Below are positions 26,679 through 34,530 of a stretch of DNA of 64,000 bases, one piece after another. Every line of letters starts with the position of its first letter. Position 1 is the first letter of the stretch. Source of the DNA: Deltaproteobacteria bacterium (lineage in GTDB: Bacteria > Desulfobacterota > Binatia > UTPRO1); NCBI GenBank assembly GCA_029262315.1, contig JAJCZP010000265.1, positions 1 through 64,000 on the forward strand, given 5' to 3'. Both the position numbers and the translations under genes were made by a program. The notes below the pieces were generated by a model, which was not told the origin of the DNA, made no database searches, and saw only the letters and a program-made list of their open reading frames with translations.

Positions 26679-28252
26679 GCCGTCCCTCCCGTGGCGAAGG
26701 TGCGGAGCGCCAAGGGGGCGGTTCCTGAGGTGGTCCCCAGCGACAGCGGTTCTGCATCGGGGGTCGGGGTAGTGGTGCCGAAGGAGAGGGCGTTGCCGGC
26801 CCCAGTGCCTTCAGCCTCGAGTTCGAGGTGGAAGTGGCGCCCGGCTGAGTCTGGCTGGGGCGGGAACTCGACGGCGAGCCAATCGCGATCCGGGGCCAGT
26901 GCCGCCGCGTAGCGTGCGGAGGCGATGGTGACGCCGTCGTCACGGCGTACACGGAGCACGAGGGCGTGATCGAGGTGTTGGCCGTAGGTGATGCTGTGGA
27001 CATCGACCCGGGCGAGGCCGCTCACGTGCGAGAAAAAGCGTTGTCGGAGTACGGTGCCGTCCGGCAACGGCGCGGTGGGGCCCTCGATTGTCGGCGCGGC
27101 CATGTCGGGCAGGGCCTGGGGCTCGCGCGCGGCGCGAGCGACTTCGTTCGGGAAGGTTCGCACGACGGTGGCCTCGTCGGCGAGGGGGTGATCGCCCACG
27201 CCTCGCGCGCCCGCGTCCACGAGTGTGCGCATGATCTCGGCCAGTGCGCGTCCTTGTGTGGTCGGGTGAAAACGGGTGAGCGCGTCCTCCCGCGCGGCGA
27301 GACCGAGACGCCGCGTGGTGTCGGCATCGTCGACGAGCCGCGTGAGCGCTTCCCGCCATGCGGTCTCGTCTGCCGCCAACAGGCCCGTGCGTTCGTGCGC
27401 GATGGCGTCTCGGAACGCGTCGGTCGGGCTGGCGACGGTGGGCACGCCCACCGCCGCGGCCTCGAGAAACTTTATGGCGCCTTTGGCGGCGGTGAAGGGA
27501 TCATGCCAATCGAGGGGGGCGAGATTGATGTCGACGGCGGCGATGCGCGCCGGCAGCGCGGTCCAGGGAACCCAGGGTTCACGGTGCACGCGGGCGCTCA
27601 ACTGCTCGAAGGCTGGATCGAGGGTGAGGCTGCCGCCGACCACGAGCTCGACCTGTGGGCGGTCGTGCATCAGGGCGAGGAGCGCGGGCGTGATCGTTGC
27701 GAAGTCGGCGTCGTGTGTCGGGGTCCCGCTGAAGTACCCGACCCGAATCGTGTCGTCCGACGCGCGTCGAGTCGTCCGGGCGGCGCACGCCAGTTCCTGG
27801 CGTCCGAATCCCGCTCGGTGCAGATACGCCGGTCGTCCCGCACGCGCGGCACAGGCCACGAGTGGTGCCGACGAGCCGAGGGTTGCGTCGCATGCGGACA
27901 TCACGGCGCGATAGCGCCGGACGCCGTCGTGCCACGAACGCCGCTCACTTTCGGTGCGGTCCCGGAGTAACCCGGGCTCGGGGATCGTCTCGTCGACGAT
28001 GAGGTCGTCCACGGCGAACATCGTCGGCCGAGCACATGCCCGGGCTTCCTCGAGGAGATATTCGATCCAGGGTGACATGGGGGTCCGGTATACGACGAGA
28101 GCGTCGTGGCTGCCGAGATCGCCAACGAGTCGTGGGTCCACGTGTGCGCGTACCGTGGCCTCGATCCCTTGGGTGGACAGCTGCTCGGCCCAGTGGAGCA
28201 CGGCGTAGCGGTGGCAGAAGCCGTCGATGCCGCTCGCGAAGAGGACGCGCAT
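26675..28252 (-). CDS. GT-B glycosyltransferase with C-terminal accessory domain
   Basis: 525 residues from the ATG at 28252; an in-frame GTG at 28267 would add five. Residues 1-360 form a GT-B fold (RVLFASGIDGFCHRYAV, IRVGYFSGTPTHDADF, INLAPLDWHDPFTAAK, KFLEAAAVGVPTVASP). Residues about 395-510 look like the beta-sandwich domain also found inside the next gene (RQRFFSHVSGLARVDVH, VEFPPQPDSAGRHFHLELE). It is the promoter-proximal gene of the polysaccharide operon and overlaps the triple GT gene by GTGA. The sugar donor is unknown. Confidence 0.88.
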   Translation of the reverse strand: MRVLFASGIDGFCHRYAVLHWAEQLSTQGIEATVRAHVDPRLVGDLGSHDALVVYRTPMSPWIEYLLEEARACARPTMFAVDDLIVDETIPEPGLLRDRTESERRSWHDGVRRYRAVMSACDATLGSSAPLVACAARAGRPAYLHRAGFGRQELACAARTTRRASDDTIRVGYFSGTPTHDADFATITPALLALMHDRPQVELVVGGSLTLDPAFEQLSARVHREPWVPWTALPARIAAVDINLAPLDWHDPFTAAKGAIKFLEAAAVGVPTVASPTDAFRDAIAHERTGLLAADETAWREALTRLVDDADTTRRLGLAAREDALTRFHPTTQGRALAEIMRTLVDAGARGVGDHPLADEATVVRTFPNEVARAAREPQALPDMAAPTIEGPTAPLPDGTVLRQRFFSHVSGLARVDVHSITYGQHLDHALVLRVRRDDGVTIASARYAAALAPDRDWLAVEFPPQPDSAGRHFHLELEAEGTGAGNALSFGTTTPTPDAEPLSLGTTSGTAPLALRTFATGGTA

Positions 28253-28254
28253 GG

Positions 28255-28269
28255 AGGTGATGATCACCT
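28255..28269. promoter_or_regulatory. 15-bp inverted repeat at the start of the glycan operon
   Basis: AGGTGAT and ATCACCT are perfect inverted arms around one G, directly before the ATG at 28252. The one-base spacer is too small for a hairpin loop without opening a pair, so a protein operator fits better. It also covers the only ribosome-site-like AAGGTG of the first operon gene. Confidence 0.4.
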
Positions 28270-28355
28270 TAGTGCATGCGTCGATCGGATCGTCAAGCTC
28301 GCCGGCCCACCTCCCTCCGTTCCGTGTCGCCGGGCTGGCGTGATAGGGCAGGTGC

Positions 28356-28934
28356 GTGAGTCATTTCTTTGCGTACTTGGCGAAGATGCGGTTCGTGACC
28401 CGCTGGGGTCTGATGCGCAACACCCATGTGGAGAACCTGCAGGAGCACAGTCTGCAGGTGGCGATGCTCGCGCACGCGTTGGGCGTGATTCGCAACCGGG
28501 AGTTCGGGGGTACGGTGAATCCCGAGCGGGCCGCTGTCCTGGCGCTCTTTCACGATGCGGGTGAGGTGATCACGGGTGACCTGGTGGCGCCCATCAAGCA
28601 CTTCAGTCCGAAGATCAAGCGGGCGTACGGTGAGATCGAGGACGTCGCCAAGCGCCGACTCCATCGCATGCTGCCGACGCGATTGCGTCGGATCTATGGG
28701 CCGCTGCTCTTCGCCGCGAAGGACGATCGCGCCGAGTGGGAGCTCGTCAAGGCTGCCGACAAGCTGTCAGCGTATCTCAAATGCCTCGAGGAGCTTCGGG
28801 TTGGCAACGACGACTTCGCCAAAGCCGCGAGCGTGCTCGAGCGCGACGTGCGCGGCATCGAGCTCCCCGAGGTCGGATATTTTCTCGATACGTTCACCGC
28901 GAGCTTCTCGATGACGCTCGATGAGTTGAACTGA
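28356..28934 (+). CDS. yfbR: HD-domain 5'-deoxynucleotidase YfbR
   Basis: 192 residues aligning end to end with E. coli YfbR, which dephosphorylates dNMPs to deoxynucleosides. The signature starts immediately: SHFFAYLAKMRFVTRW, then LMRNTHVENLQEHSLQVAMLAHAL. The metal-binding HD pair is in LALFHDAGEVITGDLVAPIKHF, and the distal Asp in LVKAADKLSAYLKCLEELRVGN. The GTG at 28356 gives exactly the family N-terminus. It is followed after 7 nt by aguB, so they may be cotranscribed. It is divergent from the polysaccharide operon. Confidence 0.95.
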   Translation: MSHFFAYLAKMRFVTRWGLMRNTHVENLQEHSLQVAMLAHALGVIRNREFGGTVNPERAAVLALFHDAGEVITGDLVAPIKHFSPKIKRAYGEIEDVAKRRLHRMLPTRLRRIYGPLLFAAKDDRAEWELVKAADKLSAYLKCLEELRVGNDDFAKAASVLERDVRGIELPEVGYFLDTFTASFSMTLDELN

Positions 28935-28941
28935 GGACACA

Positions 28942-29829
28942 ATGGCGCGACGACGCACGGTGAGAATCGGCCTGGTGCAGATGCGGTGTGCTGCCGCGCC
29001 CGAGCGCAACCTGAAGGCGGCGATCGCGCATGTACGGAAGGCGAAGCGGCGCGGGGCGGAGATCGTCTGTTTGCCCGAGCTGTTCCGGAGCCAGTACTTT
29101 TGTCAGGCCGAGGACCACGACAATTTCGCGTTGGCGGAGTCCATCCCCGGTCCGACGACGCGCGTCCTCGGCCGGCTGGCCGCCGAGCTGCGGATCGGAT
29201 TGGTTGCCTCGCTTTTCGAGCGGCGAGCGGCGGGGTTGTTTCACAACACGGCCGTGGTGTTCGACGCGCGCGGGCGCATCGTCGGGAAGTATCGCAAGAT
29301 GCACATTCCCGACGACCCGCTCTACTACGAGAAGTTTTACTTCACGCCCGGCGATCTCGGATTCCAGGCGTGGCGCTGCGGCCCCGCACGAGTCGGTACG
29401 CTCGTGTGCTGGGATCAGTGGTACCCGGAGGCGGCCCGGTTGACCGCGCTTGCGGGTGCGGAGATTCTCTTCTACCCCACGGCTATCGGTTGGCATCCCA
29501 GCGAGAAGCGGACCGAGGGCGCGGTGCAACATGAGGCGTGGGAGGTCGTGCAGCGTGGGCATGCGATCGCGAACGGCGTGTTCGTCGCCGTTCCGAACAG
29601 AGTCGGGCACGAATCGCCGGTCGGGGGCCCCGGGTTGGAGTTTTGGGGGCAGAGCTTCGTCGTCGATCCCGCCGGTCGGGTGATTGCGCGGGCACGCGCC
29701 GATCGAGAAGAAGTGCTCGTCGTCGAGTGCGATCTCGATGCCATCGAGACCGCACGCACGCATTGGCCATTCCTACGCGATCGCCGCATCGACGCGTACG
29801 CTGGCCTGACCCAACGTTTCGGGGAGTGA
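28942..29829 (+). CDS. aguB: N-carbamoylputrescine amidase
   Basis: 295 residues of the nitrilase superfamily. It hydrolyses N-carbamoylputrescine to putrescine, CO2 and ammonia, the last step of the agmatine route. The catalytic triad is visible: Glu in VCLPELFRSQYFCQ, Lys in YRKMHIPDDPLYYEK and Cys in VGTLVCWDQWYPEAAR. The YFTPGDLGF and EGAVQHEAWEVVQRGHAIAN segments are typical of AguB rather than other nitrilases. The agmatine deiminase gene follows after 26 nt, which confirms the pathway. Length is normal. Confidence 0.96.
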   Translation: MARRRTVRIGLVQMRCAAAPERNLKAAIAHVRKAKRRGAEIVCLPELFRSQYFCQAEDHDNFALAESIPGPTTRVLGRLAAELRIGLVASLFERRAAGLFHNTAVVFDARGRIVGKYRKMHIPDDPLYYEKFYFTPGDLGFQAWRCGPARVGTLVCWDQWYPEAARLTALAGAEILFYPTAIGWHPSEKRTEGAVQHEAWEVVQRGHAIANGVFVAVPNRVGHESPVGGPGLEFWGQSFVVDPAGRVIARARADREEVLVVECDLDAIETARTHWPFLRDRRIDAYAGLTQRFGE

Positions 29830-29855
29830 TCGGGCGCGCTGCCCGACGCGAGCAC

Positions 29856-30929
29856 GTGTCACCCCCGACCCCAGCGAGCCAGGGCTTTCGGATGCCGGCG
29901 GAATGGGAGTCCCATGACGGAACGTGGCTCAGCTGGCCACGATCCGAGGGGATCAGCTTCCCCGGGATGTACGACGTCGTCCCCGAGATCTGGACGCGCA
30001 TGGTGACGGAGTTGTCGGTCGGGGAGAACGTGCACCTGAACGTCCTCGACGCGGGTGACGCCGAGGTCGTGCGTGGGCACCTGGCTCGGGCGCCGGATCT
30101 GCGCGCCGAGCGCGTCGTTCTCCATCAGGTGCCGACCGACGAGTGCTGGTGTCGGGATCACGGCCCCATCTTCGTGGTGCGCGCGCCGTCGCGGAGCGTC
30201 CCCGCGGGTTTGGCCATCGTCGACTGGGGGTACAATGCGTGGGGTGGCAAGTATCCCCCATTTGCGCGTGACGATCGCGTTCCCGAACGGATCGCGACGC
30301 TCCTCGGCGTGCAGCGGTTTACCCCGGACATGGTGCTCGAAGGCGGCTCGATCGATGTGAACGGGCGGGGCACGCTGCTCACGACCGAGGCCTGCCTGTT
30401 GAACCCGAACCGAAATCCTACGATGTCGCGCGCCGAGATCGAGACGCGTCTCTGCGACTTCCTGGGTGTCCACTCGATCATCTGGCTCGGCGACGGGATC
30501 GTGGGCGATGACACGGATGGGCACGTCGATGACGTCACGCGCTTCGTCGGTCCACGGACGGTAGCGACCGTGGTCGAGGACGATCCGGCTGATGCGAACT
30601 ACGCCGCGCTTGCCGACAATCTCGTCCGGCTGCGGGCAGCCCGTGACCAGGATGGGCGACCGCTCGAGATCATTGCGCTTCCAACCCCCGGGGTCGTGAC
30701 GCACGACGGCGAACGCCTGCCCGCGAGCTACGCGAACTTCTACATCGGGAACGAAGCGGTCCTGGTGCCGACCTTCGCGCACCCGAACGATGCGCGGGCG
30801 CTCGAGACCGTGCAGGGGTGCTTCCCGAGCCGCCGTGTCGTTGGGATCGACAGTCGCAAATTGCTGTGGGGGCTCGGAGCGTTTCATTGCGTGACCCAAC
30901 AGCAGCCTGCGGTCGGCGCGGCGTCGTGA
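29856..30929 (+). CDS. aguA: Agmatine deiminase
   Basis: 357 residues from the GTG at 29856; an ATG at 29892 is also in frame, just ahead of the first conserved motif. It converts agmatine to N-carbamoylputrescine. Family motifs: MPAEWESHDGTWLSWP, DECWCRDHGPIFVV, DMVLEGGSIDVNGRGTLLTTE, GDDTDGHVDDVTRFV, and the catalytic Cys near the end in GAFHCVTQQQPA. It pairs with aguB to make putrescine from agmatine. The arginine decarboxylase that would supply agmatine is not in the window. Length matches the family. Confidence 0.96.
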   Translation: MSPPTPASQGFRMPAEWESHDGTWLSWPRSEGISFPGMYDVVPEIWTRMVTELSVGENVHLNVLDAGDAEVVRGHLARAPDLRAERVVLHQVPTDECWCRDHGPIFVVRAPSRSVPAGLAIVDWGYNAWGGKYPPFARDDRVPERIATLLGVQRFTPDMVLEGGSIDVNGRGTLLTTEACLLNPNRNPTMSRAEIETRLCDFLGVHSIIWLGDGIVGDDTDGHVDDVTRFVGPRTVATVVEDDPADANYAALADNLVRLRAARDQDGRPLEIIALPTPGVVTHDGERLPASYANFYIGNEAVLVPTFAHPNDARALETVQGCFPSRRVVGIDSRKLLWGLGAFHCVTQQQPAVGAAS

Positions 30930-31035
30930 AGCGACATGCGCCGGATACGGGCGTAGGGCGACGCGTGGCGTTCGTGCCCGCGCAGGCTATGCTAGCGCGA
31001 GATGTGACGGGCCTATGCCCGAGAGGAGAGCAGGT

Positions 31036-32121
31036 ATGAGCAGGGTTGGAACGATCGGTATGTGCGTCGTGCTCCTGGGCGCGTTGAGTTGTACGCCGCG
31101 GCGGACGCTGTCGGAGCCACGCCCCGCGGTCGTGTCGGGCCCGACAGAGCCAGAGGTCCTGCGCTCGGGGGCGTGGTCGATGACGCTGCCGTTGGGGCTG
31201 CAGGCCGACTCGGCCTATATCCCCGACGACAATCCGATGACCGACGCGAAGATCGCGCTGGGCAAGGCACTGTACTTCGATCGCCGTCTGTCGGAAGACG
31301 CGACGATCGCCTGCGCCAGCTGTCACCGGCCACACCATGGATTCGCCGATCCGCACGCAGTCTCCGAAGGGGTCGACCAACAGCTCGGTGGTCGCAACAG
31401 CCCCACGGTCATCAACAGGCTGTTCTCCGCCGAACAGTTCTGGGATGGTCGGGCCGAGGATCTCGAGCGACAGGCGCACGGTCCGATCACGAACCCCGTC
31501 GAGATGGCGATGCCGAATCACGAGGCGGCGATCGCGCGGCTGCGGGCCGTGCGTGGTTACGGTCCTCTTTTTCTGGACGCATTCGGGGACCAGACGATCG
31601 ACCTCGATCGTGTCGGCAAAGCGATCGCGACCTACGAGCGCACGGTCCTTGCCGGCGACAGTCCGTTCGATCGGTACCAGGCGGGCGATCGCGATGCCCT
31701 GAGTCCCTCGGCGATCCGGGGGTTGGCTCTCTTCAACGGCAAGGCGAACTGCGTGACCTGCCACGCGGGCTTCAACTTCACCGACGAGAGCTACCACAAC
31801 ATCGGTGTAGGCATGGACGCTCCCACACCCGATCTCGGTCGGTTCGCCGAGACCAACAACGCCTTCGATCGGGGAGCGTTCAAGACGCCGACGCTGCGCA
31901 ACGTCGCCCAGACCGCGCCGTTCATGCACGACGGCAGCGAGCCGACGCTGGCCTCGGTGGTCGAGTTGTACAATCGGGGCGGTGTCCCGAATGCCGACTT
32001 GTCCGAGGAGATCGTGCCGCTCGATCTCTCGGTCTCCGCGCAACGTGATCTTGTTGCGTTCCTCGAGGCGTTGACTGGGACCGTGACCAACATCGCGGCA
32101 CCGACGTCGCTGCCGCAGTAG
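31036..32121 (+). CDS. Di-haem cytochrome c peroxidase (MauG/CcpA family)
   Basis: 361 residues. The ATG at 31036 follows a strong GAGAGGAGAG ribosome site. A hydrophobic leader ending LLGALSC suggests a lipoprotein or periplasmic protein. Two c-type haem sites are present: CASCHRPHHGF near residue 95 and CVTCHAGFNF near 238, with family segments FADPHAVSEG, QFWDGRAEDLE and TPTLRNVAQTAPFMHDGS. Such enzymes reduce hydrogen peroxide with electrons from small cytochromes, or oxidise protein side chains. It stands alone, with an oxidoreductase gene 14 nt downstream. Confidence 0.94.
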   Translation: MSRVGTIGMCVVLLGALSCTPRRTLSEPRPAVVSGPTEPEVLRSGAWSMTLPLGLQADSAYIPDDNPMTDAKIALGKALYFDRRLSEDATIACASCHRPHHGFADPHAVSEGVDQQLGGRNSPTVINRLFSAEQFWDGRAEDLERQAHGPITNPVEMAMPNHEAAIARLRAVRGYGPLFLDAFGDQTIDLDRVGKAIATYERTVLAGDSPFDRYQAGDRDALSPSAIRGLALFNGKANCVTCHAGFNFTDESYHNIGVGMDAPTPDLGRFAETNNAFDRGAFKTPTLRNVAQTAPFMHDGSEPTLASVVELYNRGGVPNADLSEEIVPLDLSVSAQRDLVAFLEALTGTVTNIAAPTSLPQ

Positions 32122-32135
32122 GGGAAGGGCGAGCG

Positions 32136-32945
32136 ATGAAGATTGGTGTGTATCTGCGTACGTCGGGGCGGGAGACGACGCCCGCCATGATCGTCGAGCA
32201 GGCCAAGATCGCCGAGGCGGCCGGGATCGACGATCTGTGGGTGACAGATCACATCGCCATTCCTCCCGACGACGCGGAGGGCTCGGGAGGGCTCTACTAC
32301 GATCCGCTCGCGGTCCTCGCTCATTTGGCCGCGGTGACCGAGCGCGTTGGGCTGGGCACGGCAGTGCTCGTGCTCCCCTATCGCCCGGCGTTGCCCACCG
32401 CGAAGTGGGTGGCGACGATCCAGGCGCTCTCGGGTGGGCGCGTGCTCCTCGGTGTCGGCGTGGGCTGGATGGAGGCCGAGTTTCGCGCCGTCGGTGTGCC
32501 TCGGAATCGGCGCGGTGCCGTAGCCGACGCTACGCTGGAGTTCCTGCACCAATGCTTCGCGTCGGATGAAGCGGAGGCAAACGGACAGCCGTTCTTCTTC
32601 CTGCCGCGCCCGGCGCGTCCACCGATCCTCGTCGGTGGTGCTCCGCCGCACGCCTTTCGCCGTGCCATCCGTTTCGGCGAGGGGTGGATGCCGATGGCAA
32701 ACGATCCCGCGGCGCTCGAGGCGCCCATCGCGGAGCTTCGGGCGCAGGCGCTGGCAGCCGGCCGGCCCGCGCCCGAGGTCGCGGTCCTGACCACCTTGCC
32801 CCTCGACGATCGCGCGGCGGTGGCTGCCCGGGTTCGTGCATTCGCCGATGTCGGAGCGACGCGCATCCTCCAGGCGGGACGCTATCCGGACGCGGCTGCG
32901 TTCCGCCGCGCGATGGACACGTTGGCAGGCGCCGCGGGAGCGTAG
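32136..32945 (+). CDS. LLM-class flavin/F420-dependent oxidoreductase
   Basis: 269 residues with a luciferase-like TIM barrel: MKIGVYLRTSG, EQAKIAEAAGIDDLWVTDHI, ERVGLGTAVLVLPYRPALPTAKW, GGRVLLGVGVGWMEAEF and PILVGGAPPHAFRRAIRFGEGWMP. The pattern fits the TIGR03619-type subfamily usually annotated as F420-dependent, although FMN-dependent members look alike. The ATG follows a GGGGAAGGGCG ribosome site 14 nt after the peroxidase stop, so they may share a transcript. The substrate is unknown. It converges with the SDR gene, one nt between the stops. Confidence 0.88.
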   Translation: MKIGVYLRTSGRETTPAMIVEQAKIAEAAGIDDLWVTDHIAIPPDDAEGSGGLYYDPLAVLAHLAAVTERVGLGTAVLVLPYRPALPTAKWVATIQALSGGRVLLGVGVGWMEAEFRAVGVPRNRRGAVADATLEFLHQCFASDEAEANGQPFFFLPRPARPPILVGGAPPHAFRRAIRFGEGWMPMANDPAALEAPIAELRAQALAAGRPAPEVAVLTTLPLDDRAAVAARVRAFADVGATRILQAGRYPDAAAFRRAMDTLAGAAGA

Positions 32946-32946
32946 G

Positions 32947-33726
32947 CTACTGCACGAACAATGGGGAGCGTGGTCCGCCGTCGACCGAGAGCGTTTGGCC
33001 GGTGATGAACGATGACGCGGCGCTGGCGAAAAACAAGCACGGCCACGCGATCTCCTCCGGGTCGCCGATGCGTTCGAGTGCGGTCGACAGTGCGACCTGA
33101 CGCCGTAGCTCTTCGGTAGGCCACGTGCGCGCGCCGCCTTCGGGCGTTTCGATCGGTCCCGGTGCGATGCAGTTGACCAGGATGCCGTGCTGCGCCCACT
33201 CCATGGCGAGCGTGCGCGTCAGGTTCTGCACGCCGGCCTTGGCGGCGCCGTAGTGTGCCATACCGGGGGCGCCCAGTACGCCGGCTTCGGAGGACATGTT
33301 GATGATGCGTCCACTCCGGCCGGTGTCGATCCAGCGCCGGGCGGCGGCGGTCGAGCACAGGAACGATCCCGTGAGATTGATGGCGACGATGGTCGCGAAC
33401 CCGTTCGGCGTGATCTCCGTCGCTGGCTTGAAGAAGCTCGCGCCGTGATTGTTGATCAAGACATCGAGTCCGCCAAAGGCATCATATGCGCGGTCGATCA
33501 TCGCATCGACCTGCGCTGCGTCGCGGACGTCTACCCCGATGAATTCGATCGTTCCACCATTCGCCCGGACCTCGGTGACGACCGACTCGAGGTGCTCGGT
33601 GCTACGGCTCGCGATCAGTAGCTTGGCTCCGCGCGCCGCGAACTCACGCGTGATGACCGCGCCGATACCGGTACCACCGCCGGTGACCACGATCGATTTT
33701 CCGTGAACGCTGAAGGGATCGTGCAT
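32947..33726 (-). CDS. Short-chain dehydrogenase/reductase (FabG-like)
   Basis: 259 residues of the classical SDR family. The cofactor motif TGGGTGIG is at 15-22, DVRDAAQVDAMIDRAYDAFGG follows, NNHGASFF holds the structural Asn, Ser is in INMSSEAGV, and the catalytic YGAAK comes near residue 155. The ending SFITGQTLSVDGG is standard. The residue after beta-2 (ASRSTEH) favours NADP. It lies downstream of the disordered-tail protein gene with a duplicated sequence in the gap. The substrate is unknown. Confidence 0.93.
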   Translation of the reverse strand: MHDPFSVHGKSIVVTGGGTGIGAVITREFAARGAKLLIASRSTEHLESVVTEVRANGGTIEFIGVDVRDAAQVDAMIDRAYDAFGGLDVLINNHGASFFKPATEITPNGFATIVAINLTGSFLCSTAAARRWIDTGRSGRIINMSSEAGVLGAPGMAHYGAAKAGVQNLTRTLAMEWAQHGILVNCIAPGPIETPEGGARTWPTEELRRQVALSTALERIGDPEEIAWPCLFFASAASSFITGQTLSVDGGPRSPLFVQ

Positions 33727-33774
33727 GCGTCGGACTACCGCTCGCTGCCCGCGTCGGACTACTGCTTGCCGCCC
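33727..33774. repeat. 24-bp tandem duplication across a stop codon
   Basis: Two adjacent 24-bp units, 33727-33750 and 33751-33774, match at 21 of 24 positions, and all differences are transitions. The second unit contains the last codons and TAG stop of the leftward hypothetical gene. The first fills the gap to the SDR start and carries a second TAG. Confidence 0.93.
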
Positions 33775-34490
33775 GCGTCACGTGGGCCGGGCGACCAGCG
33801 GCCCTCGGCGCCAATGGTACGCTCGATGTGCCGCTCGGCCTCAGCGAGTTCACGCGACCAATCACGGCTCCGGCGCGGCGCGGATTTGAACTCGTTGTAC
33901 AGCGGTCGCGCTAGCTCGCGTCGACTGATGCCCTCTGGCGCGACCATGATATCGACCTGCGCACCTGCAAGGTCGAATCCGCTGTGGATGATGTCGTCAG
34001 CTTCCATGCCATAGGCGCCGAGCGTCTGCTTGAGCGCGCCGGCGTTCGTGCCGAAGCGGCGTGCTACCTCGTGAATGTTTTGGATGCGGTACGTGTCGGT
34101 GTCGGTGATGCCGAGGTGATACGCGCAAAAGAGATCAAAGGGATCGATCGTGGCGGTGCTGGCGCCGCGGGGCGGGGCTGGGCGAGAAGGGGATTGCCGC
34201 GCGTGCTCCTCGCGTGGCGGCCGTGGCCGTCGGCTCCGCGGGGGGCCGCCACGTTGCTGTCCCCGTGAATAGCGGCTTGGACTGGTGTCCTCCGTTTGGA
34301 GTGAGTGCCGCCGTCGGTCCTCCTGGCGGTGTCCGTATTGGCCTGATCCGCCCGGGCCCGCGTAGGGCCGCCGGGGCGCTGTTGGGGCCTCGTTCCCGCG
34401 GGTGCCGACCCCACTCTGGCCCGGGTGGGCCGTCGTCCCGTCGCCTGCGCCCTGAGATGAGGGGCCGCGTGCCTTCCGTCGCCGGGTCAT
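33759..34490 (-). CDS. Hypothetical protein: basic disordered N-terminus plus conserved helical domain
   Basis: 243 residues from the ATG at 34490, which follows a GAGGGGGC ribosome site. Residues 1-115 are low-complexity and rich in Arg, Pro, Gly, Ser and Gln, probably unstructured. Residues 118-220 look folded: DPFDLFCAYHLGITDTDTYR, HEVARRFGTNAGALKQTL (helix-turn-helix-like) and VDIMVAPEGISRRELARPLYNEF. A nucleic-acid role is plausible from the positive tail and helix-turn-helix-like part, but not shown. It is 40 nt downstream of plsC and upstream of the SDR gene on the same strand. The gene end is tandemly duplicated. Confidence 0.7.
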   Translation of the reverse strand: MTRRRKARGPSSQGAGDGTTAHPGQSGVGTRGNEAPTAPRRPYAGPGGSGQYGHRQEDRRRHSLQTEDTSPSRYSRGQQRGGPPRSRRPRPPREEHARQSPSRPAPPRGASTATIDPFDLFCAYHLGITDTDTYRIQNIHEVARRFGTNAGALKQTLGAYGMEADDIIHSGFDLAGAQVDIMVAPEGISRRELARPLYNEFKSAPRRSRDWSRELAEAERHIERTIGAEGRWSPGPRDAGGKQ

Positions 34491-34530
34491 GCCCCCTCTA
34501 TGCCGTATCGCTGGGGGTAGGTCGAGGTGC

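Noticed and set aside
24807..26912. 701-codon rightward open frame antisense to the triple glycosyltransferase
   Set aside because: Covers conserved catalytic motifs on the opposite strand and shows no domain of its own.
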